DNA from: Clostridia bacterium
GTDB taxonomy: Bacteria > Bacillota > Clostridia > Oscillospirales > CAG-272
Assembly: GCA_017958845.1 (NCBI GenBank)
Contig: JAGDBW010000018.1
Coordinates: forward strand, 1 to 6,677
Length of the DNA: 6,677 nt
Reading direction: 5' to 3'
Shown here: piece after piece, positions 4,956-6,677 of the stretch
Position numbering within the stretch: position 1 is the stretch's first letter
Layout: each line of letters begins with the position of its first letter
Program-made: the position numbers and the translations under genes
The notes under the pieces: model-generated
The model's database searches: none
What the model was told of the DNA's origin: nothing
The model's input: only the letters and a program-made list of their open reading frames with translations

Positions 4956-6677
4956 ATGTGTGCCATCAGCGGTATCTATTCTCCCCGGGGGCTTTTGGAG
5001 AGCGACCCGGCTCTGTGCGACGAGATGAGCGCGCTTTTGCGCCGGCGCGGTCCGGACGGCGACGGCGCCTACACCGACGACGTGTGCGCCCTGCGCCATC
5101 GGCGGCTGGCCGTCATGGACCCCGCGCGCGGAGCGCAGCCCATGATCCGGGAGGCGGACGGCCGACACTATGTCCTCATCTACAACGGAGAACTCTACAA
5201 CACCCGTCAGCTGACCCGCGAGCTGTCCGCGCTCGGCTGCGCCTTTTCGACCCAATGCGACAGCGAACGGCTGCTCTGCGCCTACGCGGCGTGGGGCGAG
5301 GCGTGCCTCGAGAGGCTGGTCGGCATCTTTGCCTTTGCCGTCTGGTGCCCCGAGACCCGCACGCTCTTCTGCGCCCGCGATCGCCTGGGCGTCAAGCCCT
5401 TTTTCTTTTCCCGCCGGGGAGAGCGCTTTTTCTTTGCCTCGGAGCCAAAGGCCCTGCTCCGCGTCTTTGACCGTCCCGCCATCGACGCCGAGGGCCTGTG
5501 GCAGCTGCTCTACCTCGCCCCCGTCACCCTGCCGGGCAGCGGCCTGTTCCGGGGCGTGGAGGCGCTGCTGCCCGGCGAGTGCCTGACCGTCGACGAGACG
5601 GGGGTGCGCCGCCGCCGCTACTGGCGGATCACGCCCGAAGAACACACGGAGGGCAGAGAAGAGACCATCCGCCGTACGCGGGAGTTGCTGCTCGACGCCG
5701 TCCGGTCTCAGCTCGACGCCGACGTACCGCTCTGTACGCTGCTTTCGGGAGGCCTCGACTCTTCGGCGGTCTCCGCCATCGCCTGCCGGGCGCTCGCCGA
5801 GCGGGGCGAGCGGCTGTCCACCTATTCCTTTGAATACAGGGACAACGACTATGCCCCCACTCTCTTTCAGCCCAACCGCGACGACGAGTACGCCCGCCGC
5901 ATGGCGGCACATCTCGGCGTCGATCACACAGTGCTCACCATCGACACGGAGGAGGTCGCGGACTCGCTCGGGCCGGCCGTCCTCGCCCGCGACTTTCCCG
6001 GTCAGGCGGACGTCGACTCGTCGCTGTGGTGGTTCTGCCGCCGGATCCGCCGCCGGCACGTCGTGTCGCTGTCGGGCGAGTGCGCCGACGAGGTTTTCGG
6101 CGGCTATCCGTGGTTCTACCGCCCCGAGATGCTCTCGCGCGATTTCTTTCCCTGGATCCACGATCCCGCGGGACGCGCCCGCCTCTTTGACGAGCGCGCC
6201 GTGCGGGCGCGGGAGGGGCTGGCTTTTGTCCGGGAGGCGTACCGCCGCGCCGTCTCCGAAGCGCCGGTGCCGGAGGGAGCGGACGAGGCCGAGCGGACCG
6301 CGCGCGTCGCCTCCCACCTCTCCATGACCTTCTTTATGGCGTCGCTGCTGGAGCGAAAAGACCGCATGTCCATGGCGTCGGGGCTGGAGGTGCGCGTGCC
6401 CTTTGCCGACCATCGGCTGGTCCAATACGTCGTCAACGTGCCCTGGACGCTCCGCTTTGAGGGCGGGGTAGAAAAGGCGCTGCTCCGAAACGCCGTCGCA
6501 GGCCTGCTCCCCGACGAGATCCTGTGGCGCAAAAAGAGCCCGTATCCCAAGACCCACAACCCCGCCTACGAGCAGCTGGCGCACGAGATGCTCCGCCGCC
6601 GCCTCGCCCGCGCCGATTCCCGCCTCGCCCCGCTCCTCGCGCCCGGCGCGCTCGAGGCGCTCGAGGCGGGCGAGGAC
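4956..6677 (+). CDS. asnB: Asparagine synthase (glutamine-hydrolysing), AsnO type, truncated by the window edge
   Basis: The enzyme makes asparagine from aspartate, glutamine and ATP in the cytoplasm. Cys2 right after the initiator Met is the glutaminase nucleophile, which fixes the start. The class II amidotransferase domain (about 2-210) shows RRRGPDG (29-35), RHRRLAVMD (47-55), NGELYN (78-82 region) and CDSE (101-104). The synthetase domain follows with the ATP pyrophosphatase loop SGGLDSS (264-270), SGECADEVFGGYPWF (373-387), ERKDRMSMASGLEVRVPF (466-483) and RKKSPYPKTHNP (525-536). SGECADE and the KKSPYPKTHNP tail resemble the Bacillus AsnO/clostridial branch rather than E. coli AsnB, which has SGDGADE. 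The frame stays open to the last base (574 codons); relatives are about 610-620 aa, so some 40 residues lie beyond the window. B. subtilis AsnO is linked to sporulation, but a sporulation role here is only inference. The preceding terminator and AT-rich leader suggest its own promoter. Confidence 0.96.
   Translation, partial: MCAISGIYSPRGLLESDPALCDEMSALLRRRGPDGDGAYTDDVCALRHRRLAVMDPARGAQPMIREADGRHYVLIYNGELYNTRQLTRELSALGCAFSTQCDSERLLCAYAAWGEACLERLVGIFAFAVWCPETRTLFCARDRLGVKPFFFSRRGERFFFASEPKALLRVFDRPAIDAEGLWQLLYLAPVTLPGSGLFRGVEALLPGECLTVDETGVRRRRYWRITPEEHTEGREETIRRTRELLLDAVRSQLDADVPLCTLLSGGLDSSAVSAIACRALAERGERLSTYSFEYRDNDYAPTLFQPNRDDEYARRMAAHLGVDHTVLTIDTEEVADSLGPAVLARDFPGQADVDSSLWWFCRRIRRRHVVSLSGECADEVFGGYPWFYRPEMLSRDFFPWIHDPAGRARLFDERAVRAREGLAFVREAYRRAVSEAPVPEGADEAERTARVASHLSMTFFMASLLERKDRMSMASGLEVRVPFADHRLVQYVVNVPWTLRFEGGVEKALLRNAVAGLLPDEILWRKKSPYPKTHNPAYEQLAHEMLRRRLARADSRLAPLLAPGALEALEAGED

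Noticed and set aside
4920..6584. Long minus-strand open frame (554 codons) antisense to asparagine synthase
   Set aside because: No recognisable motif; it runs through the leader of a gene with a complete set of catalytic motifs on the + strand.

Overview
The window looks like ordinary chromosome from a GC-rich, low-AT-spacer Firmicute, most likely a spore-forming Clostridia lineage (inference). The reasons are: a SpoVB-type flippase, an asparagine synthetase of the Bacillus AsnO type, purine-rich Shine-Dalgarno sites, a textbook SigA promoter sitting in a small AT-rich island, and codons that almost always end in C or G. All convincing genes lie on the + strand. No mobile element, CRISPR array, tRNA or rRNA is visible.

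Layout: bases 1-33 may be the last codons of an upstream gene. Bases 65-1585 encode a 506-aa polytopic membrane protein of the MOP flippase superfamily (SpoVB/polysaccharide biosynthesis branch). A C/T-rich spacer (1586-1887) with no clear intrinsic terminator follows. Next is a compact transcription unit: a consensus promoter (1888-1917), two tandem overlapping CNNM/CorC (HlyC-CorC, DUF21 + CBS pair + CorC_HlyC) genes at 1969-3345 and 3338-4615, and a strong GC-rich hairpin terminator (4644-4680). A second C/T-rich spacer (4681-4910) with degenerate repeats leads to phased A-tracts and an asparagine synthase gene (4956 onward), which the window edge cuts off after 574 codons.

How they work together: the two CNNM/CorC proteins are co-transcribed, translationally coupled paralogues, presumably acting together or in parallel in Mg2+ (or other divalent cation) transport. 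Their motif deviations are partly complementary, which makes a heteromer the most interesting hypothesis here. The flippase and the asparagine synthetase appear to be separate transcription units; both families have sporulation- or envelope-linked members, but nothing in the sequence ties them functionally to the CNNM pair. I see no strong evidence for a previously undescribed system. The points worth a second look are the divergent CNNM pair, a dyad across the start site of its promoter, and the strand-asymmetric spacers.
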